From assembly GCA_002338255.1 (NCBI GenBank), contig DDHX01000011.1:44860-59724 (forward strand): a stretch of 14,865 nt of DNA. Reading direction: 5' to 3'. The position numbers and the translations under genes are program-made. Below are positions 1-8,489 of the stretch, one piece after another. The stretch is from Ruminococcaceae bacterium UBA1865 (GTDB lineage: Bacteria > Bacillota > Clostridia > Oscillospirales > Acutalibacteraceae). Under the pieces are notes generated by a model, which saw nothing but the letters and a program-made list of their open reading frames with translations, had not been told where the DNA came from and ran no database searches. Each line of letters begins with the position of its first letter. The first letter of the stretch is position 1.

Positions 1-87
1 CGCGAAGCGCGTTGGATTTTGCATGAAACGAGTTTTGCGCTTTTAAGCGCAAAACATGTACGGCGTAACCGGGCGCTCTCCAATTGA
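1..87 (+). other. Open frame running in from the left edge, doubtful coding
   Basis: Frame 1 is open from the first base to a TGA at 85-87 and would encode the last 28 residues of a protein cut by the window edge. I recognise no family. The end of this frame runs through the two perfect inverted repeats described separately, and the stop lies inside the second one. This is more typical of a translated intergenic repeat than of a real C-terminus. It could still be the tail of an upstream gene; nothing inside the window decides it. Confidence 0.2.
32..55. repeat. Perfect inverted repeat (11-base arms, TT centre)
   Basis: GTTTTGCGCTT at 32-42 is exactly complementary to AAGCGCAAAAC at 45-55, so RNA from either strand could fold into a hairpin with a tetraloop. 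No run of T follows on either side, so it is a poor intrinsic terminator. It stands 20 bases before a second perfect inverted repeat. Its function is unknown; a repetitive palindromic element or an mRNA-end stabiliser are possible. Confidence 0.6.
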
Positions 88-109
88 AATATACATTTCA
101 ATTGGAGAG
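76..109. repeat. Perfect 15-bp inverted repeat just upstream of yunB
   Basis: CTCTCCAATTGAAAT at 76-90 is exactly complementary to ATTTCAATTGGAGAG at 95-109, with the four-base loop ATAC. It ends 8 bases before the yunB ribosome binding site (118-123). There is no T tract downstream on either strand, so a classic terminator is unlikely. As RNA it would be a stable hairpin at the 5' side of yunB; as DNA it is a near-perfect dyad that could bind a dimeric regulator. Confidence 0.65.
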
Positions 110-129
110 TAGTATTAGGAGGAATAATA

Positions 130-765
130 ATGAGAAGATGGCGAAGATATGGCAACCGGCCTTATGTTCAGTGGAAAGCTTTCATTATGATTGTTTTGTG
201 TTTTGCGTTCATAATAGTAGTGTACGCTCAGTTCCGCCCGATCATAAAATCAATTACAACCAATCAGGCACGGATTAAATCAGTTGATACGATTAACAGC
301 GTGATTACCGATGAATTAACCAAAAATCCAATATCTTACAAAGATTTAGTAAGTGTTGAGCGCGATAATAATGGAAAGGTGCTTGCCATTACGACACAGA
401 TTGTAAAGATGAATGAACTAAAATCTTCAATTATCACTAATGTTCAAAAGAAGCTTGGAGAAAACGGTCACACAGATGTCGGCGTTCCTCTTGGCACACT
501 CCTTGGAAATGATTTTCTTCATGGATACGGTCCCAATGTTCCGCTCAGGTTGACGCTCTCCGGAAACGTTAATGCTGATTTTAAAAGTTCATTTGAGTCC
601 GCCGGAATTAACCAGACGAGGCATCAGATTTACTTAAACATACATACCAGTGTTTATTCGTTTTTACCAGGATTTGACACAACAACGGAAGTCGAAACAA
701 ATGTGCCCATCGCCGAAACAATTATCGTCGGAGAAGTACCGCAAATGGTTGCAAACATAAATTAA
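130..765 (+). CDS. yunB: Sporulation protein YunB
   Basis: This 211-residue protein has a basic N-terminus (MRRWRR) and one hydrophobic membrane segment at about residues 16-34. The rest is predicted to lie outside the mother-cell cytoplasm. The C-terminal half carries the family's conserved blocks: a glycine/proline stretch around 132-138, AGINQTRH at 158-165 and VPIAETIIVGEVP at 192-204. The start is fixed by a strong AGGAGG at 118-123, six bases before the ATG. It is somewhat shorter than Bacillus YunB (about 250 residues by recollection). In Bacillus subtilis yunB belongs to the mother-cell sigma-E regulon and is needed for proper spore formation; its biochemical role is unknown. A membrane-anchored accessory role here is inferred. 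No convincing sigma-E promoter is visible in the 129 bases ahead of it. The housekeeping gene ligA follows after 34 bases. Confidence 0.9.
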   Translation: MRRWRRYGNRPYVQWKAFIMIVLCFAFIIVVYAQFRPIIKSITTNQARIKSVDTINSVITDELTKNPISYKDLVSVERDNNGKVLAITTQIVKMNELKSSIITNVQKKLGENGHTDVGVPLGTLLGNDFLHGYGPNVPLRLTLSGNVNADFKSSFESAGINQTRHQIYLNIHTSVYSFLPGFDTTTEVETNVPIAETIIVGEVPQMVANIN

Positions 766-779
766 TCTGATATTATAAT
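749..779 (+). promoter_or_regulatory. Possible sigma-A promoter for ligA
   Basis: TATAAT at 774-779 is a perfect -10 box, lying 20 bases before the ligA ATG. The best -35 candidate is TTGCAA at 749-754, with a long 19-base spacer inside the end of yunB. A private promoter would make sense because ligA is needed in growth while yunB is expected only in sporulation. The off-optimal spacing keeps confidence low. Confidence 0.35.
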
Positions 780-781
780 AA

Positions 782-2776
<1,995 letters not shown>

Positions 2777-2788
2777 TTTATAGTGTAG

Positions 2789-2823
2789 GCCGCAAGAACG
2801 AAAATGTTCTTTGCGGCTTTTTT
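2789..2823 (+). terminator. Intrinsic terminator after ligA
   Basis: GCCGCAAGAAC at 2789-2799 pairs with GTTCTTTGCGGC at 2806-2817, with one bulged T, around a six-base loop. A run of six T follows at 2818-2823. This is a textbook rho-independent terminator closing ligA and insulating the next unit. Confidence 0.92.
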
Positions 2824-2866
2824 ATTGAATTACGGATATTATATATTGATAAACAATAAAAATATA

Positions 2867-2895
2867 TTGATATTTGCAGAATTGCGTGTTATAAT
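2867..2895 (+). promoter_or_regulatory. Sigma-A promoter of the DUF2975/regulator/DUF4153 unit
   Basis: TTGATA at 2867-2872 and TATAAT at 2890-2895 are separated by exactly 17 bases, close to the sigma-A consensus. Transcription would begin near 2902. The ribosome binding site GGGGG (2916-2920) of the first gene follows. The leader is too short for a riboswitch. Confidence 0.85.
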
Positions 2896-2927
2896 AACAA
2901 TCGAAAAACAATTTAGGGGGAAACTTT

Positions 2928-3374
2928 ATGTGGAATAGTTCAAAGTCGGTAACACTTTCCATATTTTGCACCAGGCTGTTTGCCGTATTATTGGTGATTG
3001 GCGTATGTGCCGCACCTATGGTTGTCAATTGGTATTTTGGCAGCGCACCTGGCACGCAGGCACTGCATCTGCCGTTTCGCATCACAATCTATGTTTGTGC
3101 GGTACCGGGGTTTATTCTGCTTTACTGCCTGAACACCTTACTGAAAAATATCCGGGCAGGCAGTGTATTTGTGAATGACAACACGAGAATGCTCCGTATT
3201 ATCTCATGGAGCTGCCTTGGAGTTGGCGTGGTCACATTTGTTTCTGGATTTTATTATGCGTCATTTTTTCTTTTGGCGATTGCCTGTGCTTTCTTCGCAC
3301 TGATTATCCGCGTAATTAAGAATATTTTTGAACAGGCAATTGAATTAAAAAGCGAAAATGATTTTACCATTTAG
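2928..3374 (+). CDS. DUF2975 family integral membrane protein
   Basis: This small 148-residue membrane protein has four predicted transmembrane segments, at about 11-33, 51-72, 90-110 and 112-131. Between the second and third lies the segment RAGSVFVNDNTRMLR (76-90), which resembles the signature of DUF2975 proteins, a family of unknown function. It is first in a three-gene unit. The Cro/C1-type regulator begins 16 bases after its stop, and this pairing is recurrent in Firmicutes. By analogy with other membrane-protein/HTH pairs, it may sense an envelope signal or hold the regulator at the membrane, but nothing in the sequence proves this. The start is set by the GGGGG motif at 2916-2920, 7 bases before the ATG. 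The assignment rests on length, membrane layout, the loop motif and the neighbour. Confidence 0.8.
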   Translation: MWNSSKSVTLSIFCTRLFAVLLVIGVCAAPMVVNWYFGSAPGTQALHLPFRITIYVCAVPGFILLYCLNTLLKNIRAGSVFVNDNTRMLRIISWSCLGVGVVTFVSGFYYASFFLLAIACAFFALIIRVIKNIFEQAIELKSENDFTI

Positions 3375-3390
3375 AGGAATGGAGAAAAAT

Positions 3391-3600
3391 ATGCCCATTA
3401 TCGTAAACTTAGATGTAATTATGGCGAAACGAAAAATTTCATCCGGTGAACTTTCTGAGAAAATAGGGATCACACCGGCAAATTTATCCATATTAAAAAA
3501 CAACAAGGCGAAAGCGGTACGCTTTTCAACTCTTGAAGCATTGTGCCGTGAGCTGAAGTGCCAGCCTGCGGACATTTTAGAATACAGCGATACAGAATAA
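3391..3600 (+). CDS. Small Cro/C1-type HTH regulator (YozG-like)
   Basis: This 69-residue single-domain DNA-binding protein is all helix-turn-helix with no effector domain. The N-terminal strand and first helix MPIIVNLDVIMAKRK are followed by the HTH core from about residue 18 (GELSEKIGITPANLSILKNN). The tail F-STLEALCRELKCQPADIL-EY is typical of the YozG/YozG-like XRE subfamily. The ATG at 3391 is chosen because GGAG at 3381-3384 is 6 bases upstream and family members begin with a short hydrophobic strand. In-frame ATGs at 3358 and 3379 lack a well-placed site. It sits between two membrane proteins in one operon and probably controls that operon; the operator is not identified. Members of this subfamily typically accompany DUF2975 proteins. 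Confidence 0.9.
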   Translation: MPIIVNLDVIMAKRKISSGELSEKIGITPANLSILKNNKAKAVRFSTLEALCRELKCQPADILEYSDTE

Positions 3601-3614
3601 AGGAGTATAAGAAA

Positions 3615-5192
3615 ATGAATACAACGCAAGAAAATGGGGCCGATTCGGCGACCCAAACCACAGGTGCGTCTAATTTACCTGAAACACTCAGGTATGGTCA
3701 GACTTCGATTATAAAAAAGAAGGAAATTCCCATTCCTTTTGAAAATTATGATGCTGTTTTTGCATTGCTCGCACTTGTGTGCGGCTATTTGTTTGTTTGG
3801 TTAATTAATCCTTATCACCTGGGCCTTGGCGTTACTTTGTTTACCGTTGCTTTTTGTGGGGTAGTGCTGGTATACGCAAAAAGGAGGGGTGTGCTAATCT
3901 CAAAACAAAGCAATGGTTATCTTGCGCTCATATTGCTGTCCGCGTGGAATTTTTCGCTTTTTTCCAATGTGTCCCTGCAATTTTTGAATCTTCTTTTTCT
4001 TATGGGTGTCACGGTCTATTGGGTAGCGGTGCTGGCCTCCACCCGGCTTGAAAAATCTTTAGGTGGATACTTTTTGTCGGATATGATCAACCAACTATTT
4101 AAAGTGCCATTTTGTAATTTTGGCTGTGCGGTAAAAATCATCAAGGGTACGGCTGTTAAAAATAAAAAAAGCAAGATGCTGCTTACTTCGCTTTGTGGGG
4201 CGCTTGCGGCAATCCCGCTCATTTGCGTGGTGATTTCTCTGCTGATTCAGGCTGATGCTGCGTTCCAAAGCGTAATGCAACAAGTCACTGAAAGTATTGG
4301 AGTACAATTCGCGAATTTTCTACTCCGCCTTCTTCCTGCATTTCTAACAGGCAGTTATTTATTTGGATTGCTGTATGGCAACCTTCAAAAAAGGCGAGTA
4401 GATACGATTACCGCAGAAAAAGCTGCGAGCTTTTCAAAGAGGTGTAAAAAGCTTCCCGCCGCCGCGTCAATTACCGCGTTATGCCTGTTGTGCGGGGTGT
4501 ATTTGTTTTTCTTTGGTACACAAACCGCCAGTCTGTTTTCTGCTTTTTCCAATCAACGTCCGGATGGAGTTACTTATGCGGAATATGCGCGGCGTGGCTT
4601 TTTTGAATTGTGTAAGGTCGCTTTTATCAATCTTGGCGTGATAATGGTATCGTCTGTTTTTACAGTGAGAAATGACCGTGATCAGCATAAAGTGCTGCGT
4701 ATTGTCAATGTGGTCCTTTCAGTGGAAACGCTGCTGTTGATTGCAACGGCAATCAGCAAAATGGTTATGTATATCGACCGTTACGGCCTGACACAAAAAA
4801 GGGTATATACCAGTTGGTTTATGGTATTGTTGTTTATCGTTTTTTGTATGCTGATTGTATCTCAATTTAAAAAAATTAATTTAACGAAAAGTATTGTTGT
4901 AGCCTTCTCAGTTTGCTTCATGTTTCTGTGTTATTCAAATGTGGATGGCATTATTGTTAAATATAACATTAATCGTTACCAGAACGGAACACTGCAAACG
5001 GCCGATGTAAACATGATGTATAACGCACCGGACGCATCAAAGCCTTATGCGCTGGATCTGTATCATCATACTGAAGACCTGCAGCTAAAAGCAGAATTAA
5101 AAGAATTCTTACAGGGACAGGATGAAAATATCCAACCATTTCAAGAAATGAATTTGCAGCAGCTTTTGGCGCGCCGCCTTGATGTACAATAA
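3615..5192 (+). CDS. DUF4153/DUF4173-family polytopic membrane protein
   Basis: This 525-residue protein has a cytoplasmic-looking polar N-terminus of about 45 residues and then many hydrophobic segments, probably ten to twelve. The polar C-terminal tail of about 60 residues is rich in charged residues and glutamine. Family hallmarks are TYAEYARRGFFEL at 320-332 and the RYGLT motif at 389-393 just before a membrane segment. The ending NVDGIIVKYNINRY is also typical of DUF4153/DUF4173. The function of the family is not known. The ATG at 3615 is chosen because AGGAG at 3601-3605 lies 9 bases before it. An upstream ATG at 3558 would overlap the regulator by 43 bases and has no such site. It is the last gene of the unit, 14 bases after the regulator, and is followed by a strong terminator. 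It may be the effector that the regulator controls. Confidence 0.85.
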   Translation: MNTTQENGADSATQTTGASNLPETLRYGQTSIIKKKEIPIPFENYDAVFALLALVCGYLFVWLINPYHLGLGVTLFTVAFCGVVLVYAKRRGVLISKQSNGYLALILLSAWNFSLFSNVSLQFLNLLFLMGVTVYWVAVLASTRLEKSLGGYFLSDMINQLFKVPFCNFGCAVKIIKGTAVKNKKSKMLLTSLCGALAAIPLICVVISLLIQADAAFQSVMQQVTESIGVQFANFLLRLLPAFLTGSYLFGLLYGNLQKRRVDTITAEKAASFSKRCKKLPAAASITALCLLCGVYLFFFGTQTASLFSAFSNQRPDGVTYAEYARRGFFELCKVAFINLGVIMVSSVFTVRNDRDQHKVLRIVNVVLSVETLLLIATAISKMVMYIDRYGLTQKRVYTSWFMVLLFIVFCMLIVSQFKKINLTKSIVVAFSVCFMFLCYSNVDGIIVKYNINRYQNGTLQTADVNMMYNAPDASKPYALDLYHHTEDLQLKAELKEFLQGQDENIQPFQEMNLQQLLARRLDVQ

Positions 5193-5203
5193 ATTAACAG
5201 ATT

Positions 5204-5241
5204 ATTACTCCGCAGGACATATCCTGTGGAGTAATTTTTTT
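5204..5241 (+). terminator. Intrinsic terminator after the DUF4153 gene
   Basis: ATTACTCCGCAGGA at 5204-5217 pairs with TCCTGTGGAGTAAT at 5222-5235 over 14 bp, with one G-U, around the loop CATA. Seven T follow (5235-5241). It ends the three-gene unit and separates it from the spoIIIA operon. Confidence 0.93.
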
Positions 5242-5296
5242 GTTCTAACGCGGTCAAGTTGTCCATAAATATGTTAATGAAAGAGAGGACAAGTAA

Positions 5297-6316
5297 ATGG
5301 ACAATTACAGTGACCCAAGATTCGATTCAGCGGCGAAAGCCGTTTGCGAACGAATCGGTAAATATTTTAAGCTTTTGCCGCGTGACATAAAAAATCAGAC
5401 GCAGGAGCTGAGGCTACGAGTGAACAAACCTGTCTCAATTTGCTGCACAGGCGGAATATACTTTTTGAATCACAGTGGAAGGCTCGTTTGTTACCCGGAT
5501 AACGACGCAATGATTGCCAATAAAGGTGATGTTGAGGAGTGCTTTCGTAATATTTGCAGTTATTCAATTTACAGCCATCAAAACGAGATTAAAAACGGCT
5601 TTATTACGCTTAGTGGCGGGCATCGGGTCGGCATCAGCGGAACCGCAGTGTTTCACAATGGCGAAATCACCGGCATGCGCGATATTTCATCCATCAATAT
5701 CAGAATTGCGCGTGAAATAACCGGCTCTGCCACCGAACTGTTTCATGCATTAAATAATGATATATCGGGAGGACTGCTTCTTGCCGGCGCACCCGCGAGC
5801 GGAAAAACAACAATCTTAAGGGACATTGCACGGCAACTGTCCAACGGTATCTGCGGCGATATGAAAAAGGTCGCAGTGATAGATGAGCGCGGTGAACTGG
5901 CGGGTACCTACATGGGCGTACCTCAGAATGACCTGGGTGTTTGCAGTGATGTGCTCGATGGTTACCCAAAGGCGGAGGGAATTATGCAGGCAATTCGTTC
6001 GCTTTCTCCGGAATTTATTATTTGCGACGAACTTGGCGGCAGCGACGAGGTAAGTGCAGTGAAACAAGGCCTAAACGCGGGCGTCAGCATGATTTCAAGT
6101 ATTCACGCGGGAAGTATTGAGGAACTTATGATGAGAAAACAAGCGGTATCACTGCTCAAAACGGGGGCATTCGGCTGTGTTGCCATGCTTAACGGGCACG
6201 CCGAGCCGGGAAAAATTACAGGAATTTACAAGGCGGGTGATTTGCTTGCTAAAGCTGATAGGGGTACTGATTCTAATCTTTGTGGGAATTCTTGCGGGAT
6301 ATATGGAGTCGCATAA
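5297..6316 (+). CDS. spoIIIAA: Stage III sporulation protein AA, secretion-type ATPase
   Basis: SpoIIIAA is the ATPase of the SpoIIIA-SpoIIQ complex, which links mother cell to engulfed forespore and supports late forespore gene expression. It resembles the VirB11/PilT/GspE motor ATPases. The 339-residue protein has an N-terminal domain with SGGHRVGISGTAV near 107-119. The Walker A motif GAPASGKT is at 164-171, the IDERGELAG segment is near 195-203, and the Walker B-like FIICDE spans 240-245. The start follows GAGAGG at 5283-5288. It opens the operon 55 bases after a terminator, so a promoter must lie in that gap. CATAAAT at 5264-5270 resembles a sigma-E -10 box, but I see no good -35. The last 24 residues are read from DNA that also encodes the first part of SpoIIIAB in another frame. 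They look like an extension beyond the usual family end near the GKITGIYKAG stretch. Confidence 0.96.
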   Translation: MDNYSDPRFDSAAKAVCERIGKYFKLLPRDIKNQTQELRLRVNKPVSICCTGGIYFLNHSGRLVCYPDNDAMIANKGDVEECFRNICSYSIYSHQNEIKNGFITLSGGHRVGISGTAVFHNGEITGMRDISSINIRIAREITGSATELFHALNNDISGGLLLAGAPASGKTTILRDIARQLSNGICGDMKKVAVIDERGELAGTYMGVPQNDLGVCSDVLDGYPKAEGIMQAIRSLSPEFIICDELGGSDEVSAVKQGLNAGVSMISSIHAGSIEELMMRKQAVSLLKTGAFGCVAMLNGHAEPGKITGIYKAGDLLAKADRGTDSNLCGNSCGIYGVA

Positions 6317-6743
6317 GCTTGCAATGAGGGTGGAACAGTTGGAAGCGTTTCTCCGGTTTATTTCCGCGGCACAGACGGAAATCCGTTTTTCTGCGCTGCC
6401 GGTGGAACAAATCGTTCAGAAGCATGGCGAGAATTTGGAATTCTTGCGGCTGTGCGGTGAAAACTGCCGGAAGGGTAGCAGTTTTACAATCGCATGGAAA
6501 TCCGGTGTTAATGCCGGTGCCAAGGGGAAAGGTTTCAATGAAAAGGATATTACACTTCTGCATGATTTTGGAAGCGAATTTGGTGCAAGCGATACCGATG
6601 GACAGCTGTCACACTGTTCGCTGTATTATGAACTGGTATCAGATAGACTGAAAAACGCAAGAGAAGAAAAAACACGCAAATCAAAGCTTTACCAGATGCT
6701 TGGCGTATTTTCCGGGATGGCGGCGGCACTTCTGTTATGCTGA
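6246..6743 (+). CDS. spoIIIAB: Stage III sporulation protein AB
   Basis: SpoIIIAB is a GspF-like inner-membrane component of the SpoIIIA channel. I start it at TTG 6246, giving 165 residues that begin MLKLIGVL, as family members do; Bacillus SpoIIIAB is about 171 residues. The AAGGCGGGTGA sequence at 6230-6240 serves as a ribosome binding site 5 bases before it. GTG 6237 is a possible alternative, but it lies inside that site. ATG 6177 would deepen the overlap further. A membrane segment occupies about 2-20 and another about 148-165. Between them are the family blocks RLCGENCRKGSSF, AW-SGV and LLHDFGSEFGASDTDGQ. The gene overlaps the end of spoIIIAA by 71 bases, long for this operon, and is followed after 16 bases by spoIIIAC. 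Confidence 0.92.
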   Translation: MLKLIGVLILIFVGILAGYMESHKLAMRVEQLEAFLRFISAAQTEIRFSALPVEQIVQKHGENLEFLRLCGENCRKGSSFTIAWKSGVNAGAKGKGFNEKDITLLHDFGSEFGASDTDGQLSHCSLYYELVSDRLKNAREEKTRKSKLYQMLGVFSGMAAALLLC

Positions 6744-6759
6744 AAACGGAGGAATTGAA

Positions 6760-6954
6760 ATGGACGTGGATCTGATTTTTAAAATAGCCGCAATTGGCAT
6801 CATTGTTGCGGTGTTGAACCAATTGTTGATTCGATCAGGGCGCGAGGAGCAGGCGATGATGACAACATTGGCAGGCCTCATTGTAGTTCTTATGATGATT
6901 ATTCAGCAAATAGATATATTGTTTAAATCTATTAAGTCGATATTCGGTTTATAA
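6760..6954 (+). CDS. spoIIIAC: Stage III sporulation protein AC
   Basis: A 64-residue protein of two membrane helices, about 5-24 and 34-54, joined by a short polar loop RSGREEQA. This is the standard size and layout for SpoIIIAC. With SpoIIIAD it forms part of the membrane base of the SpoIIIA secretion-like complex in the mother-cell membrane. The ATG at 6760 is chosen because GGAGG at 6748-6752 is 7 bases upstream. An in-frame ATG at 6700 would overlap the end of spoIIIAB and lacks a site. Only 3 bases separate its stop from spoIIIAD. Confidence 0.95.
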   Translation: MDVDLIFKIAAIGIIVAVLNQLLIRSGREEQAMMTTLAGLIVVLMMIIQQIDILFKSIKSIFGL

Positions 6955-6957
6955 GCT

Positions 6958-7347
6958 ATGAACATAATTGCAATAGCGGGAATCGCGATCATTACAGCTA
7001 TTTTGGCAGTGATGCTCAAACGCTATCATCAGGAATATTCCATTATTATCAGTATTGCTGCCGGTATTATTATTCTATTTCAGATATTTGCCAATATCAT
7101 GCCGGCAATCCAGCAGATTAATACGCTGCTTTCATCAGCCGGTCTTTCCGCCGAGTATGCGGCAATTTTGTTTAAATCACTGGGAATTTGTTTTTTGGCG
7201 CAGTTCGCCGCGGATTCCTGCCGTGACGCGGGTGAGAGTGCGCTTGCGTCGAAAGTTGAATTTGCCGGGAAAATCGCGATTGTTGTTCTGTCGCTGCCTC
7301 TGTTTGAGCGCATTGCGAGTACGGCGGTCGGCCTGATTGGTGGATAA
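6958..7347 (+). CDS. spoIIIAD: Stage III sporulation protein AD
   Basis: This 129-residue membrane protein has about four hydrophobic segments. The first two (about 2-20 and 27-47) are related in pattern to SpoIIIAC, so AC and AD look like paralogues, as is usual. The diagnostic block is FKSLGICFLAQFAADSCRDA at 73-92, followed by GESALASKVEFAGKIAIVVLSLPL. It starts at ATG 6958, 3 bases after the spoIIIAC stop. No purine-rich ribosome binding site is visible in front, so translation probably depends on ribosomes finishing spoIIIAC. It ends 2 bases before spoIIIAE. Confidence 0.96.
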   Translation: MNIIAIAGIAIITAILAVMLKRYHQEYSIIISIAAGIIILFQIFANIMPAIQQINTLLSSAGLSAEYAAILFKSLGICFLAQFAADSCRDAGESALASKVEFAGKIAIVVLSLPLFERIASTAVGLIGG

Positions 7348-7349
7348 AA

Positions 7350-8489
7350 ATGAAGAAAATAATATGTTTTTTTGCACTGACTATTATTGTGCTGACTTTA
7401 TCAATGCACGCTTATGCCGCAGAAAAACAAGTGGATTATTACAGTCAGCAGTTTGAGCAAAGCGGAGCGCAAGACCTGACAGATGAGCTTCCGAGTGATA
7501 CGCGAAAAGCGCTTGAGAATTTGGGAATTCAAGATACAAACTGGAAAACCATCACTTCGATTACACCTCAGGGCATTTTTCAGCAAATTATATCCATTGC
7601 AGGGGGAAAAACCGGCACACCGCTTAAAGCGGCAGCTTCAGTGATTGCGGTTATGCTTTTGTGTGCGCTGATGAACGGAATGAAGCTGTCCTTCGGGGAA
7701 AAATCAATGGGCAGTGTAATCGGTATGGTTGCTACTCTTTGTATTTGCACTATTGTGATTAATCCCATTGTTTCCTGTATTGCGGATGCAGCCGGTATTA
7801 TTAAGGCGGCAGCTGGTTTCTTGCTCGCTTGTGTGCCTGTAATAGCCGGAATCATGATTGCCGCCGGGCAGCCAGCCTCGGCGGGTTCGTACAATCTTTT
7901 AATGATGGCCGCCGGGAACGTAATATCACTATTGTCAGCAAATGTATTAGTTCCGATCATGAATATATTTTTGGCGCTTTCCGTTGTATCTGCTGTTTCA
8001 CCGAATACGAACCTTGATGGGCTATGCCAAGCATTTAGCAAAATTGCCAAATGGATAATGGGGTTTTGCATGACCGTTTTTACAGGGCTTCTTACCATGC
8101 ATAGTATTGTTGCCACCGCTTTGGACAGTACCGGAACCCGCGCAGCACGATTTGTGGTCAGTAGTTTTGTACCCGTGGTCGGTAACGCGTTAGGGGAGGC
8201 TCTCCACACCATCAACGGTTGTGTAAAAATGCTCAAATCCGGCGTGAGCGCGTTTGGGCTGCTCGCCGGAATTTTTATTTTTCTTCCGATTCTGATTGAA
8301 TGTGTGATGTGGTTGATTACTCTTTATATTTGCGCGGGCATCGGAGATATCTTTGAATTAAAAGAGATTACTTCCTTATTAAGGGCTTCCAGTAATGTAA
8401 TTGAAACGCTGCTTGGTATTGTTTTCTGCTGCATGACAATCTTAACTGTCTCAACGGTCATTATGCTGATTATTGGAGGTGTGTCATGA
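7350..8489 (+). CDS. spoIIIAE: Stage III sporulation protein AE
   Basis: SpoIIIAE is the largest polytopic membrane subunit of the SpoIIIA complex and has been compared with export-gate proteins of secretion systems. The 379-residue protein begins with a signal-peptide-like stretch (MKKIICFF...), with a plausible cleavage after HAYA near residue 23. A polar domain of about 65 residues follows, then roughly seven to eight membrane segments from about residue 90 to the end. The conserved middle CVPVIAGIMIAAGQPASAGS is at 161-180. STGTRAARFVVSSFVPVVGN at 260-279 and AGIGDIFELKEITSL at 329-343 are also typical. The ribosome binding site GGTGGA lies inside the end of spoIIIAD. The stop overlaps the next start as ATGA (8486-8489), indicating tight coupling. 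Confidence 0.97.
   Translation: MKKIICFFALTIIVLTLSMHAYAAEKQVDYYSQQFEQSGAQDLTDELPSDTRKALENLGIQDTNWKTITSITPQGIFQQIISIAGGKTGTPLKAAASVIAVMLLCALMNGMKLSFGEKSMGSVIGMVATLCICTIVINPIVSCIADAAGIIKAAAGFLLACVPVIAGIMIAAGQPASAGSYNLLMMAAGNVISLLSANVLVPIMNIFLALSVVSAVSPNTNLDGLCQAFSKIAKWIMGFCMTVFTGLLTMHSIVATALDSTGTRAARFVVSSFVPVVGNALGEALHTINGCVKMLKSGVSAFGLLAGIFIFLPILIECVMWLITLYICAGIGDIFELKEITSLLRASSNVIETLLGIVFCCMTILTVSTVIMLIIGGVS

Noticed and set aside
90..97. TATACATT resembling a sigma-E -10 box ahead of yunB
   Set aside because: It falls in the loop and arm of the inverted repeat, and the sequence about 14 bases upstream is GC-rich and unlike a sigma-E -35, so it is probably chance.
84..278. Open frame of 64 codons overlapping the start of yunB
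   Set aside because: It lies in another frame from the well-supported yunB, starts within the 15-bp palindrome and has no ribosome binding site or recognisable motif.
3391..3600. Small regulator as the antitoxin of a toxin-antitoxin pair
   Set aside because: Neither neighbour is a small toxin-like protein. Both are multi-pass membrane proteins of families that usually accompany this regulator type, so a toxin-antitoxin reading has no support.
3558..3614. Upstream start for the DUF4153 protein overlapping the regulator
   Set aside because: The extra 19 residues read out of frame through the regulator's end, with no ribosome binding site; ATG 3615 has AGGAG at a good distance.
7580..8236. Long minus-strand open frame of 218 codons antisense to spoIIIAE
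   Set aside because: spoIIIAE is certain from its motifs. The antisense frame shows no family features or ribosome binding site and reflects the codon pattern of a membrane protein gene.
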